From SHLQ01 sp964451305 (GTDB lineage: Bacteria; Actinomycetota; Acidimicrobiia; Acidimicrobiales; SHLQ01), in assembly GCA_964451305.1 (NCBI GenBank), contig CAYVHV010000011.1, positions 1 through 64,000 on the forward strand: a DNA stretch of 64,000 bases, given 5' to 3'. The notes beneath the pieces were generated by a model that saw only the letters and a program-made list of their open reading frames with translations, was not told where the DNA came from and did not search any database. Position 1 is the stretch's first letter. Each line of letters opens with the position of its first letter. Shown piece after piece: positions 52,421 to 62,003 of the stretch. The position numbers and the translations under genes are program-made.

Positions 52421-53596
52421 TCAATCGATGGTTACAGCAAAGGATGCAACGTTGTTGCTCTCGTCCGCTTCGACGATGAGGTCGAGCGGGTCCACAATGA
52501 CCCGCACGGTGTACTCACCCGGAGCAACGTCACTGATGTCGATCCATTGGTCATCGAGCAGTGAGTGATAGTGATCGCCGAAACCAGGGTTGATGATCTG
52601 TTGTGTCCCCCCGCAGTCTGCGGGAGCGGTGAACACAACGCCCGTCGGCTCTGCGGGTTGCTCTGCAACGTGGAGCGAATCACGAAGGCAGAAGGATACC
52701 TTTTCAGCCGTTGCTGCAATGGTCCCAGATCCATCGACAAGTTCGTAACGCTCGAAGGCGTCGAAGTGAATGTGATCGTGAGTTGGGTGAAACACGAACT
52801 CACCTGATGCAATGTCGCGAAAGTGCCACGTGTCGGTCCAGATTCGTTGGAAGGTCGCTGTCACGCCGTCATTGTCAATGCCTTCTGCGATGACATCGAG
52901 CGGTCCGGTCCCGATGTTTGCTGCCACGGTTGGGAAGCGGAGTAGACGGCGATTGGGCGTGTCCTCATCGATGAACCACGTATCTTCGGGAAACAGATCG
53001 GCGCTGCGCGGCCTCGCTGTTGGAAGCGCGGTCCGCTCGGCCGCGATCGGGCCGAGCGCGGACCTTGAGACGATCGGCGTGAGGTCGGGGAGCAGCTCTT
53101 CGCCGCATGGGTCCGTCGACTCGCACAACGCTGGGCGAGGTATCGATATTGTCGATCCGTCCATGTCCGGATCGACCTCGGTTCGAAAGCCGAACACCCC
53201 AGTAGCGGTCCCGTCGGGCCCGGGGACATCGATCGAGATCTCGATACCGGCGGCTGCTGGCGGGACCCGATAGTCGATGCTGAACGCGCCGTTGCTGTCC
53301 GTCGTTGTTGCGTCGTTGTTTGGGTCACGAGCAAAGGCTGACTGAATGTCATCGTCGACAGCACTCGCGATCAGCGGAGTGACGCGCGCTCCGGTCACAG
53401 GATCGCCGCTCGCGTCGAATTGCACCAGCGTTTCAGCGGTAGGGAGCGCTGCGTCCTCAGCGCCGCATCCGATGAGCACAAGGCCGAAGATCCCGAGTGC
53501 AGCGAGAACAGGTGAGGGAAATGAAGATCGCTCCGGTGCTCGAGGGATCGTTGGAATATCAACAATTCTTCGAATAAAAGAATTTTGTTTCTTCAT
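52421..53596 (-). CDS. Lysyl oxidase-like lipoprotein
   Basis: 391 aa from MKKQNSFIRR (ATG 53596, AAGGA nearby). A signal with lipobox LIGC (C44) predicts a surface lipoprotein. An Ig-like/carboxypeptidase-regulatory-type domain (about 55-150) is followed by a lysyl-oxidase catalytic domain (about 165-391). Copper ligands are in HPTHDHIHF (H273, H275, H277). Lys299 (AEKVSFCL) and Tyr343 (GDHYHSLLDDQWIDI) align with the Lys and Tyr that form the LTQ cofactor of human LOX. It may oxidise lysines of secreted or surface proteins. It is divergent from the giant surface-protein gene, 103 bases apart. Confidence 0.85.
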   Translation of the reverse strand: MKKQNSFIRRIVDIPTIPRAPERSSFPSPVLAALGIFGLVLIGCGAEDAALPTAETLVQFDASGDPVTGARVTPLIASAVDDDIQSAFARDPNNDATTTDSNGAFSIDYRVPPAAAGIEISIDVPGPDGTATGVFGFRTEVDPDMDGSTISIPRPALCESTDPCGEELLPDLTPIVSRSALGPIAAERTALPTARPRSADLFPEDTWFIDEDTPNRRLLRFPTVAANIGTGPLDVIAEGIDNDGVTATFQRIWTDTWHFRDIASGEFVFHPTHDHIHFDAFERYELVDGSGTIAATAEKVSFCLRDSLHVAEQPAEPTGVVFTAPADCGGTQQIINPGFGDHYHSLLDDQWIDISDVAPGEYTVRVIVDPLDLIVEADESNNVASFAVTID

Positions 53597-53699
53597 ATTC
53601 CTTAATTTTATCTGAAAGTAGTCGATGTTAACTGCCAACGGCGGTGTCGACGAGCTCGGTGGGGGCCATCGATGCCTGTAACAAAGAGGTATCTGACAT

Positions 53700-56600
53700 A
53701 TGAATCGACGACGTCCAACCACGTCTTCGCGATGGTTAACCTGCGTTGGAGCAACGCTGGCCCTGCTCGGCGCCGAAGTCGCAGTGCTTCCCACCGTACT
53801 GAGCGCGGCAGAAGCACCGGCCAATGAGTACATCGCAGCGCAAGTCACCGGAGGAGTTCCCACTCCGGCAACTCCATTGAGTGACGAAGACTGCGCTCTT
53901 CTCATTCAGATGACTGGTTCCGTCGCCGATGGCCTCGGGACCTACGAGATTCTCGATCCGGCCACGGCGGCGCCGGAACGGACCTACTCCGACACAGAGG
54001 CCGTCCAATACGTCGTCCTTCCCGGCGGTTGTGACCAAGAACTCGACGTCACCTCCGAACTCGTCCCAGCACAAACCTGGGACGGATCTTCGCGTACCGG
54101 CGGCGTGATCTTCCTCGGCGGATCCACGCTCAACCTGGCTGCCGACATCAACGCAAGCGCAGCAGGATTCTCATCGTTCGACAGCGTCGGCGCAGGATGC
54201 GACGGCGGCAGCGGCCAACCACAAGCCGATAGCTCCATGTGGAGCGCCGGTGGCGGTGGCGGTGGCGTGATCGGCGGCGGCGGTGGCGCGTCCGGCCATA
54301 TTGGCAACACGGACTTCGCGACCGACAGCACCTTCGACGGTTCGCCCGGCGGAGGCGGAACCTCTACGACAGGCGGCGCAGGCGGTGAGCACGGCGAAGG
54401 ATTCGCCGAAGGCAGCGACGCTGGTGGCGCACCGGTTCAAGAGCACGGCGTAGCACCTGACGGTGGTGACGCTGGTTGCGTTGGCAACGGCGGTTCGCTC
54501 GACCAAGGTTCGTTCTTTACCGGCTTCTGGTCCACAGGCGCAGGCGGCGGTGGCGGCGGATCCTACGGTGGCGGCGGTGCTGGTTGTAGTGCGCGAAGCA
54601 GTGCAGCCTACGCGGCCGGCGGTGGCGGCGGCGGTTCGTACACCGGCGGTGGTGCTGGTGGTGCCGGTGGCACAAACACCGGCGCAGCGGGCGTTAACCC
54701 CGAGGAGAACGGCGTTGCAGGTAACAGTGCAGTTGCTGCGGAAATCCCCGACACTGCGCACTTCCTCAACCACGACGACCCTCGCCTCATGATGGGTGGC
54801 GCCGGTGGCGCCAGCTTCATCGGCGATGGCTCCTCTCCACAGAACGGCGGCCGTGGCGGCGGCATCGTCGTTCTCGACTTCGACTCGGTCGTTGGATCGG
54901 GTGGATCGATCGTCAGCAACGGTGGCGACGGCGCTACTCCGCCGAACTTCTCAGGCGGAGCGCAGCTCGGTTCGAGCGGTTCCGGCGGCGGAGCGGGTGG
55001 TCAGATCGCGGTTATGGCTCCCACCGTTTCCTCACTCAACGTCAGCGCTGTTGGCGGTATTGGCGGCGACGCCGTGGAAGACACGGGTTCGACATCCTTT
55101 CTCCGTCACACCGGTTCAGCCGGTGCTACCGGCGGCGGTGGCGGCATCTGGTTCGCCGAAGTTGGTGGTGACACGACCAACAGTGGCAATAACGCCGGAG
55201 CAACCTCGGCCGAGTCGACAATCGCCGCACCTGGTCTTAGCGACCTCGACTGGGCTGTCAACGCTGGCAACCCAGGACTTAACGGCATCTACCCATCGCC
55301 AGTCACCGTTGGATCGGCGACCTTCAGCTTTGCCGAGTGGGCATCACTGGTCGGCGCAGCGAACGCTGATTCGAGTGTTTCATTCAAGTGGATTGCAGTG
55401 TCCATGGTCGATGCATCAGGAGGCGCCTTTGATCTCACCGAGCTCCTCGACCGATTCCCAAGCCTGAGCCAGCCAAACAACCCAAAGAACGCTGGTTTGG
55501 GTTGCACCCCTGGCCTCGGCGGTACCGGTTTGATGGCGTTCAGCTCGCCACCAGTCCCCGACCTCGAGATCGAAACTACGACGCTTGGCGTCGACTCCGA
55601 CCTCGCGCCAGGTGAAACCCTCGTCACTGGTCAAGCAGTTACGTGGGAGTACGAAGTCACGGCAGTGTCGTCTGGATTGGTCGAGAACATTGTTGTGACC
55701 GATAGCAACCTGGGCGTCGCAATCTGCCCGGAGACGACTCTGGCGGTTGGCGAATCCATGACCTGTTCGTTGGAAGGCACGGTCGTCGATGGCGAGTACG
55801 CCACGACGGGAACTGTCACCGGCGACGGTATTGATGTTGGATTGCCGACAATTCCGGTACTCGATTCCGACCCTACACATCACGTTGGTGTAAGCCCGGC
55901 GATCGATATCGAAGCAACCACAAACGAAGTACAGGCAGACGACGACCCGTCGGAGAACCCTGTCGCCATCGGCGATGGAATCGAATGGAGTTACCTCGTA
56001 ACGAACGGTGACATTCCGGTCGTCGACATCGTCATCCAAGAAACGGTGGACGTATCGAATGATCAACCTTCGCCAACCGAGCTCTTTTGTGACTACGCCT
56101 CGTCATCAGATCCAACGACCGGTGAGGGAGAACTCGCTGCGAACGAGACGCTGACATGTTCAGCAACTGGTGTCGCCGGAAGTGGCCCGTACAAAAACGT
56201 TGCGTCGGTGACCGGCAACGCTGCAGAACTCGATACCGAAACGGCTGCTCTTGTTGCCGTGCTCGACTCGCTCGGAGCTGAAATCTCCGTGACTGATTTC
56301 GATTACACCGGATATGTCGGTGAACCCACCTACGACCTTGCACTCGCCGAGGTCATATCCGACATCTCGCCGAGCCCTGAGGGACGGTTGGTCGAATTTA
56401 CGATCACGGTCGCGAACCAAGGCGAGTTGGCATCGGATGCCTTTGAGGTAACGAGCGAGCTCGATCCAGGAACCGAGTTCGTCTCCGCATCAGATGAGGG
56501 CTCAGAGGTCAGCCCGGGAATTGTCGAGTGGCAAATTCCCGAAGCGGACAGCCTCGAGTCGGGAGAGACCCTCGACCTCACACTGACGGTGCGAATCACC

Positions 56601-59600
56601 GATCCAGAGGCAAATGGTGTTCTGAACACGTCGGAGATCTCCGCCGATAGCGGAGACGACACCGACTCGACACCCGACGCGATCATTACGGGTCCAGAGT
56701 CCGACAACTTGGTCGACATCACTGACGTCGCCGATCTCGCGATCGACACCGGCACCGATACTCCAGACGAGGACGACCACGACGTTGCCCAATTGGGCTT
56801 CGACTACGACCTCGCTCTGGTCAAGACCATCAACTCCACATCGGATCGTCTCGTTCCAGACGGCACGGTTACCTTCGACCTTTCGGTCACGAACCAAGGT
56901 GAGCCGGTCGAACGAATTGCGATCACCGACTACATCGACACGACCAAGTTTGACGTCTTGACCATTGACAAGGAGATGAATGCGACCGGGACCGCTACCG
57001 GAGACGCCAGAAGCGAATTCGGATTTGCGTGGGAAGGAGCGGGAACTGCAACACCTCGAGTTCTCGTGACACCGACGACAGCAGGCGACAAGCTGGGCAC
57101 TGGTGAAACACTCACCATTCCGATCACGCTTGCCGTGGCAGCCGACTGGGACGGATCCGACCTCGACGGTTGGGCTGAGATCTCGATGTTCGATGATGAC
57201 GAAACGTCAGAGAACGGCGACTCGAACAACGCAGGCACCGGAACGCGACTGTTCGACAAGGACTCAACCCCAGACGCCGAACAAACGAACGATGCTCAAC
57301 CATCAGGCTATGGAGAAGCCGGAGATGATGTGATCGACAACGAGGGCGGAGACGAAGACGACCACGACGTGGCTGGCCTTCCGATCTATGACCTCTCGTT
57401 GATCAACGATCTCGCAGCTACCCAGGACTACGCCATCGATCCAACGGCTGAGGTTCTCGAAGCCGACTTCATCATCACGGTCAAGAACCAGGGCAACCAC
57501 CCGGTGATCGATGTTGACGTCACCCAGCACCTCCCTGAGGGAACGGTGCTGGACGAGGCGAAGACCGACGAAGCCAACGCTGAGGTTGCCGGTCTCGCCC
57601 GAGTCGGCCAGACGTTCCAACTGAGCGAAGCGCTCCAGCCTGGAGACACCGTCGACATTGCGGTGGCTCTCACGGTCGTGGACCCAACGATCGGTTCCTA
57701 CTTGAGCAGCGCCGAGATCTCTGCGGCGTTCGATCTCAATGGCACTGCGATCTCCGATATCGACAGCGCTGTCGATGCGGCCTTCGGCAACGATGTTGTC
57801 GAGAGCGTCGTATCGGAAGGCGATCCGATCGAGATCAACTCACACGATGACATCGACAACGACCGGACTGAGACTGGTGCGCCTATCTCAACGCCGCTCG
57901 ACGATGACGACCATGGTCAAGAAGAGGTGGTCGTTGGATTCGACCAAGCTGTTGAAATCCAATTCGCACCCGAGGCCGCGACCTACCCATTGGAACCAGG
58001 TTCGGACGTCACCTTCGAGATCGTCGTGACCAACCAAGGAAGCGCAATCGAGCAAATCTCGATCGTCGACTACGTCGATGTCGCTGTCTGGGAGGCATTC
58101 GATGCATCGCTGAACCCCGAGGGCACCACCGGCGGCGATGTTGCGCTTCCATATGCATGGACAGCCGATGACACGGCGCCCGTCGTTGCCATCGAAGGCT
58201 CGCTCGGCCTTGGCGAAACGCTCACCATTCCGGTCACGCTCAGCATCCTCGATGACTACGTGACCTCGCTGGGCGAGCTCGTTAACACCGTCGAGATCGC
58301 ATCCTTCGATGACGACCTCGACGATGCTGACGAGGCTCCAATCGATGTCGACTCGACACCCGATACGGAGAACACCGACCCGGAGAGCGAAGACGATCAC
58401 GATTCACTCGAAGTAGCGATCTTGGATCTTGCGCTTCGTGAGGTGCTCGACCCGGCAGTGACCCAACCAGTCCAGCCAGGCCAGGACATTACATTCCAGA
58501 TTGAAGTCATCAATCAGGGAAGTGTCGCTGCGTCGAACATCGAAGTGATCGACTACGTCGATCCAGAGATGTGGGCTCCGTTCGATAGTGCCTTGAACCC
58601 GGCATCGGATGATTACGTCTGGGCCGCCGACGGCACCGACGCACGAGCGACCCTCGTCGCAGAGTTGGCACCTGGTGATTCAATCACCATCCCGGTCGTG
58701 TTGACCGTGGCAGAAGGAGCCGACCTTTCGGAACTCTCCAACACATCGGAGATTGCAGCGGCGACAGCTACCACCGGTGGCGAGGTCGTCGTGAATCCTG
58801 ATGGGTCTCCAGTCACGGACTTCGATTCAACCGCTGACGTCATCGACGACGACGTCCTCGTGGACAACGTCACCGACAACGCCGACGGAGACGAGGACGA
58901 CCACGACATCGCCATCGTTGAACCGCCGCTGTTCAGCCTGGGCAACCAGGTCTGGGAGGATACGAACGACGATGGTGTCTTCGACGCCGATGAGTTGCCA
59001 ATCCCAACCGTGGATGTTCATCTGTTCGTCGACGGTGACTCGAACGGGATCGCCGATGACATCGATGGAAACGGAACGCTCGATAGCGCAGATGCGTTGA
59101 GCACGACCGTTACCGGAGCCGAAGGTGAATACCTGTTCAGCGACTTGCCAGTTGGCGACTACGTCGTCGGTATTGCGCCGACGAACTTCGCAGACGACGG
59201 CATCTTGTTCAACAGCGTGTCGAGTGTCGTCACCGTCGCAGATCCAAACAGCGATCTCGATGGAGACGACAACGGCGAACCGTGTGTCTGCCCCGACGGC
59301 TACGTGCTGTCAGGTCCGGTCTCCTTGGCAGGCGCCGAGCCGACAGAAGAGTCTGGCTTGGTCAACGACCCTGTCACGGTTGATGCGAACAGCAACCTCA
59401 CGGTCGACTTTGGCTTCTGGTTCCCAGAGCTTGATGTAGAGCTCGATCTCGAGCAGATTTCCACCGGTACACCAACGGTTGGAGACACTGTCGAATTCGA
59501 GTTGAAGCTGACCAACACGGGCACAGCTGCACTGACCGGGGATCTCGTCCTGGTGCTCTCAGAGAATGCGTCCTTCGACTCGACAACGATCCCCGTCGTC

Positions 59601-59984
59601 GATAGCGGGGAGGCGCTCATGGGCATCGATGATGCACTCGCTCCGGGTGCCTTCGTGGCGCAAACCCTTGCGGTGTTCGTTTCGGATGAAGGCACTGTCG
59701 ACATGTCGGCAATGCTCGAAGACGCAGTCCTGATGGACGGCTCCGGAGTTCCGATGGTCAACCCGAGCGGTCAGACACTGTCGGTTTCCTTCGATGAGTC
59801 GATCGACGTTGAAGTACTCGGACAGGTGCTTGCACCGCCAGCATCGACAACTGATGCAGTTCCAGCGGCACTTGCCTTCACGGGCTCGACCGCCGGGCGC
59901 ATCGTCACCGTTGCTCTGATGTTGATGGCGTTGGGAGCAGCGATCTTGTTCCGCCGTCGTCAACTCGAGATTCTTCACCCATAG
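53700..59984 (+). CDS. Giant surface protein: Gly-rich region, repeated DUF11-like domains, SdrD B-like domain, LAFTG anchor
   Basis: 2094 aa. Signal peptide 1-38 (LALLGAEVAVLPTVLSAAEA). A Gly/Ser/Ala-rich region (about 160-490) carries many GGAGG-type runs, silk-like and low in Lys. Four to seven DUF11-like repeats follow (about 620-1720), each with a VxNQG core and EDDHD acidic patches. A SdrD B-like domain (LGNQVWEDTNDDGVFDADE, about 1747-1900) has Ca-binding-like Asp-rich loops. The C-terminus is LAFTG (2058-2062), a TM helix, then RRRQ: a class E sortase motif. It is probably wall-anchored and may mediate adhesion. It ends in two hairpins. Confidence 0.88.
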   Translation: MNRRRPTTSSRWLTCVGATLALLGAEVAVLPTVLSAAEAPANEYIAAQVTGGVPTPATPLSDEDCALLIQMTGSVADGLGTYEILDPATAAPERTYSDTEAVQYVVLPGGCDQELDVTSELVPAQTWDGSSRTGGVIFLGGSTLNLAADINASAAGFSSFDSVGAGCDGGSGQPQADSSMWSAGGGGGGVIGGGGGASGHIGNTDFATDSTFDGSPGGGGTSTTGGAGGEHGEGFAEGSDAGGAPVQEHGVAPDGGDAGCVGNGGSLDQGSFFTGFWSTGAGGGGGGSYGGGGAGCSARSSAAYAAGGGGGGSYTGGGAGGAGGTNTGAAGVNPEENGVAGNSAVAAEIPDTAHFLNHDDPRLMMGGAGGASFIGDGSSPQNGGRGGGIVVLDFDSVVGSGGSIVSNGGDGATPPNFSGGAQLGSSGSGGGAGGQIAVMAPTVSSLNVSAVGGIGGDAVEDTGSTSFLRHTGSAGATGGGGGIWFAEVGGDTTNSGNNAGATSAESTIAAPGLSDLDWAVNAGNPGLNGIYPSPVTVGSATFSFAEWASLVGAANADSSVSFKWIAVSMVDASGGAFDLTELLDRFPSLSQPNNPKNAGLGCTPGLGGTGLMAFSSPPVPDLEIETTTLGVDSDLAPGETLVTGQAVTWEYEVTAVSSGLVENIVVTDSNLGVAICPETTLAVGESMTCSLEGTVVDGEYATTGTVTGDGIDVGLPTIPVLDSDPTHHVGVSPAIDIEATTNEVQADDDPSENPVAIGDGIEWSYLVTNGDIPVVDIVIQETVDVSNDQPSPTELFCDYASSSDPTTGEGELAANETLTCSATGVAGSGPYKNVASVTGNAAELDTETAALVAVLDSLGAEISVTDFDYTGYVGEPTYDLALAEVISDISPSPEGRLVEFTITVANQGELASDAFEVTSELDPGTEFVSASDEGSEVSPGIVEWQIPEADSLESGETLDLTLTVRITDPEANGVLNTSEISADSGDDTDSTPDAIITGPESDNLVDITDVADLAIDTGTDTPDEDDHDVAQLGFDYDLALVKTINSTSDRLVPDGTVTFDLSVTNQGEPVERIAITDYIDTTKFDVLTIDKEMNATGTATGDARSEFGFAWEGAGTATPRVLVTPTTAGDKLGTGETLTIPITLAVAADWDGSDLDGWAEISMFDDDETSENGDSNNAGTGTRLFDKDSTPDAEQTNDAQPSGYGEAGDDVIDNEGGDEDDHDVAGLPIYDLSLINDLAATQDYAIDPTAEVLEADFIITVKNQGNHPVIDVDVTQHLPEGTVLDEAKTDEANAEVAGLARVGQTFQLSEALQPGDTVDIAVALTVVDPTIGSYLSSAEISAAFDLNGTAISDIDSAVDAAFGNDVVESVVSEGDPIEINSHDDIDNDRTETGAPISTPLDDDDHGQEEVVVGFDQAVEIQFAPEAATYPLEPGSDVTFEIVVTNQGSAIEQISIVDYVDVAVWEAFDASLNPEGTTGGDVALPYAWTADDTAPVVAIEGSLGLGETLTIPVTLSILDDYVTSLGELVNTVEIASFDDDLDDADEAPIDVDSTPDTENTDPESEDDHDSLEVAILDLALREVLDPAVTQPVQPGQDITFQIEVINQGSVAASNIEVIDYVDPEMWAPFDSALNPASDDYVWAADGTDARATLVAELAPGDSITIPVVLTVAEGADLSELSNTSEIAAATATTGGEVVVNPDGSPVTDFDSTADVIDDDVLVDNVTDNADGDEDDHDIAIVEPPLFSLGNQVWEDTNDDGVFDADELPIPTVDVHLFVDGDSNGIADDIDGNGTLDSADALSTTVTGAEGEYLFSDLPVGDYVVGIAPTNFADDGILFNSVSSVVTVADPNSDLDGDDNGEPCVCPDGYVLSGPVSLAGAEPTEESGLVNDPVTVDANSNLTVDFGFWFPELDVELDLEQISTGTPTVGDTVEFELKLTNTGTAALTGDLVLVLSENASFDSTTIPVVDSGEALMGIDDALAPGAFVAQTLAVFVSDEGTVDMSAMLEDAVLMDGSGVPMVNPSGQTLSVSFDESIDVEVLGQVLAPPASTTDAVPAALAFTGSTAGRIVTVALMLMALGAAILFRRRQLEILHP
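54180..55160 (+). repeat. Gly-rich, GGC-repeat coding region within the surface protein
   Basis: A stretch of about 980 bases codes almost only Gly, Ala, Ser and Thr with interspersed Asp/Asn, built from recurring GGCGGCGGT-type words. GC content and codon use are higher and more repetitive than in the rest of the gene, a target for slippage or recombination and for assembly error. Confidence 0.6.
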
Positions 59985-60058
59985 TTCGAACCGAGGTTCG
60001 AACTCCACACACCTGAGAGCCAGCCCATTCCTTGTTTGGGCTGGCTCTTCAGGTTTTC
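59983..60058 (+). terminator. Terminator of the surface-protein gene (two hairpins)
   Basis: AGTTCGAAC-CGAG-GTTCGAACT (59983-60004) is a perfect 9-bp stem overlapping the TAG stop. A second, longer hairpin has arms CCTGA-GAGCCAGCCC (60012-60026) and GGGCTGGCTC-T-TCAGG (60038-60053), with one bulged base, followed by TTTT (60054-60057). The latter is a strong intrinsic terminator for the plus strand. Confidence 0.85.
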
Positions 60059-60133
60059 TCGTGGTGTTTCAACGCTGTTTCAGGCCGTTGCCAATATGCC
60101 AACGTTGGAGTGCCCGGGCTAGCCTCTCGGCAT

Positions 60134-61690
60134 ATGTCGCAGCAGTCCATGAGTGACCGAATCGCCGACCTTGAGCGTCGTCGAGAAGAAGCCCTACACG
60201 CCGGATCTGAGCGTTCGGTAGAACGACAGCGTTCCAAGGGCAAAATGCTCGCTCGCGAGCGGATCGACTACTTTCTCGATCCCGGCTCGTTTCACGAACT
60301 CGACATGCTCGCCCGTCATAGAGCGCTCGATTCTGGGATTGAAGAACGGCCGTACACCGACGGGGTAATCACCGGCTGGGGAACAGTCGATGGTCGCAAG
60401 GTCTTCGTCTTCGCTCAGGACTTCACCGTGTTCGGCGGAGCCCTCGGTGAAGTATTCGCTGAGAAGATCCACAAGGTCATGGACCTTGCCAACAGCGTCG
60501 GTGCTCCACTCATTGGGCTCAACGACGGAGCGGGTGCCCGCATTCAGGAAGGTGTCGTCAGCCTCGATGCATATGGCGGCATCTTTTATCGCAACGTGCA
60601 GGCATCAGGGGTTATCCCACAGATCTCGGTGATCTTGGGGCCGTGCGCCGGTGGCGCGGTGTACAGCCCGGCCATGACGGACTTCATCTTCATGGTGCGC
60701 GAGAAGTCGCACATGTTCATCACCGGTCCAGATGTCGTCAAGACCGTGACCGGCGAAGAGGTCACACTCGAAGAACTCGGTGGCGCAACCTCGCACTCGT
60801 CGAAGTCAGGCGTTGCTACCTACACCGGCGAGAGCGAAGAAGACGTGCTCGATCAGGTGAAGCTATTGCTTACATTCCTTCCGTCGAACAACCTCGATGT
60901 TTCGCCTGTGGTCGAGTCGGAGGACGACCCTGATCGTCTCTGCCCAGAGCTCCAGACCATTCTTCCCGAGAGCTCTAACCAGCCATACGACATGCTCGAC
61001 GTCATCCGGACGGTCGTCGACGACGGTGACTTCTTCGAGTACTTCGAGAACTGGGCACAGAACATCGTGTGTGGCTTTGCTCGCATTGACGGCCGCGCCG
61101 TCGGCGTTGTCGGGAACCAGCCGAAGGTCTTCGCTGGCGTCCTCGATATCAACTCGGCGGAGAAGGCCGGCCGGTTCGTCCGCACCTGCGATGCCTTCAA
61201 CATTCCGCTGCTCACGTTCTGCGACGTTCCAGGGTTCCTTCCCGGCGTTGATCAGGAGCACGGCGGCATTATTCGACATGGTGCCAAGCTGCTGTACGCG
61301 TACTGCGAAGCAACGGTGCCTCGTGTGCAAGTGATTACTCGCAAGGCGTACGGCGGCGCCTTTCTCGTGATGGACTCCAAAGCGGTGGGCTCCGACATGA
61401 GCTTTGCGTGGCCGAGTGCGGAGATGGCGGTGATGGGGCCTCAGGGCGCCGTCGAAGTGATCCATCGTCGCGAGCTGCAGCAATCTGCAGACCCAGATGC
61501 CAAGCGAGCCGAGCTCGTTGCGGATTACACCGAGCGTACGGCGAACCCGTACATCGCAGCTGAGCGCGGATACATCGACGATGTGATCGACCCGGCCGAG
61601 ACCCGGAAGGTCGTCATCGAGGCGTTCCGTATGCTCGAGACCAAGCAGGAACGAATTCCTGAGCGCAAGCACGGGAACGTCCCGCTCTAG
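60134..61690 (+). CDS. pccB: Acyl-CoA carboxylase carboxyltransferase (beta) subunit, propionyl-CoA type
   Basis: 518 aa from MSQQSMSDRIADLERRREEA (ATG 60134). Both crotonase-like halves of the carboxyltransferase are present: SVGAPLIGLNDGAGARIQEGVVSLDAYGGIF in the N-half, ISVILGPCAGGAVYSPAMTDFIFMV, HSSKSGVATY, and in the C-half FCDVPGFLPGVDQEHGGIIRHGAKLLYAY and ITRKAYGGAFLVMDSK then FAWPSAEMAVMGPQGAVEVIHRRE. It transfers carboxyl from biotin to propionyl- or acetyl-CoA. The biotin carboxylase subunit is not in the window. Its stop overlaps the epsilon subunit's GTG (TAGTG). Confidence 0.93.
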   Translation: MSQQSMSDRIADLERRREEALHAGSERSVERQRSKGKMLARERIDYFLDPGSFHELDMLARHRALDSGIEERPYTDGVITGWGTVDGRKVFVFAQDFTVFGGALGEVFAEKIHKVMDLANSVGAPLIGLNDGAGARIQEGVVSLDAYGGIFYRNVQASGVIPQISVILGPCAGGAVYSPAMTDFIFMVREKSHMFITGPDVVKTVTGEEVTLEELGGATSHSSKSGVATYTGESEEDVLDQVKLLLTFLPSNNLDVSPVVESEDDPDRLCPELQTILPESSNQPYDMLDVIRTVVDDGDFFEYFENWAQNIVCGFARIDGRAVGVVGNQPKVFAGVLDINSAEKAGRFVRTCDAFNIPLLTFCDVPGFLPGVDQEHGGIIRHGAKLLYAYCEATVPRVQVITRKAYGGAFLVMDSKAVGSDMSFAWPSAEMAVMGPQGAVEVIHRRELQQSADPDAKRAELVADYTERTANPYIAAERGYIDDVIDPAETRKVVIEAFRMLETKQERIPERKHGNVPL

Positions 61691-61920
61691 TGGACACGAC
61701 AGATTCCCCATCCAACGCACCCTCGTTACGGGTGTCTGGCATCTCGCCTCTTGCCGATGCTGATGTTGTTGCTGCGGTAACGATCGCCTTGTTGGAAGCA
61801 TGGCCAAAGTCGACGACCGCGCCGTCCCCGGCAGAAGCACCGGATACATCGTGGCGCTTCGGTCAACGCCGTTGGCAGGATCGTGCTGTTCCTCGGCGAA
61901 CCTGGGGAACTCACTCGTAG
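61690..61920 (+). CDS. Acyl-CoA carboxylase epsilon subunit
   Basis: 76 aa from GTG 61690. LRVSGISPLADADVVAAVTIALLEAW and the C-terminal SWRFGQRRWQDRAVPRR fit the short epsilon (AccE) proteins found behind actinobacterial carboxyltransferase genes, where they stimulate complex assembly. The 1-base overlap with the beta subunit supports this. The sequence is short, so some doubt remains. Confidence 0.7.
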   Translation: MDTTDSPSNAPSLRVSGISPLADADVVAAVTIALLEAWPKSTTAPSPAEAPDTSWRFGQRRWQDRAVPRRTWGTHS

Positions 61921-62003
61921 CTTCGGTGCGTGTCCAGTCGTGGCGGTTGGCTGCTGGCCCATTTGCCGACGCACGAAACTCGCGTAGCGGCTAGGTTGAC
62001 GCG

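Noticed and set aside
60863..61849. A 328-codon minus-strand frame opposite the carboxyltransferase gene
   Set aside because: Antisense shadow of a fully conserved carboxyltransferase gene.
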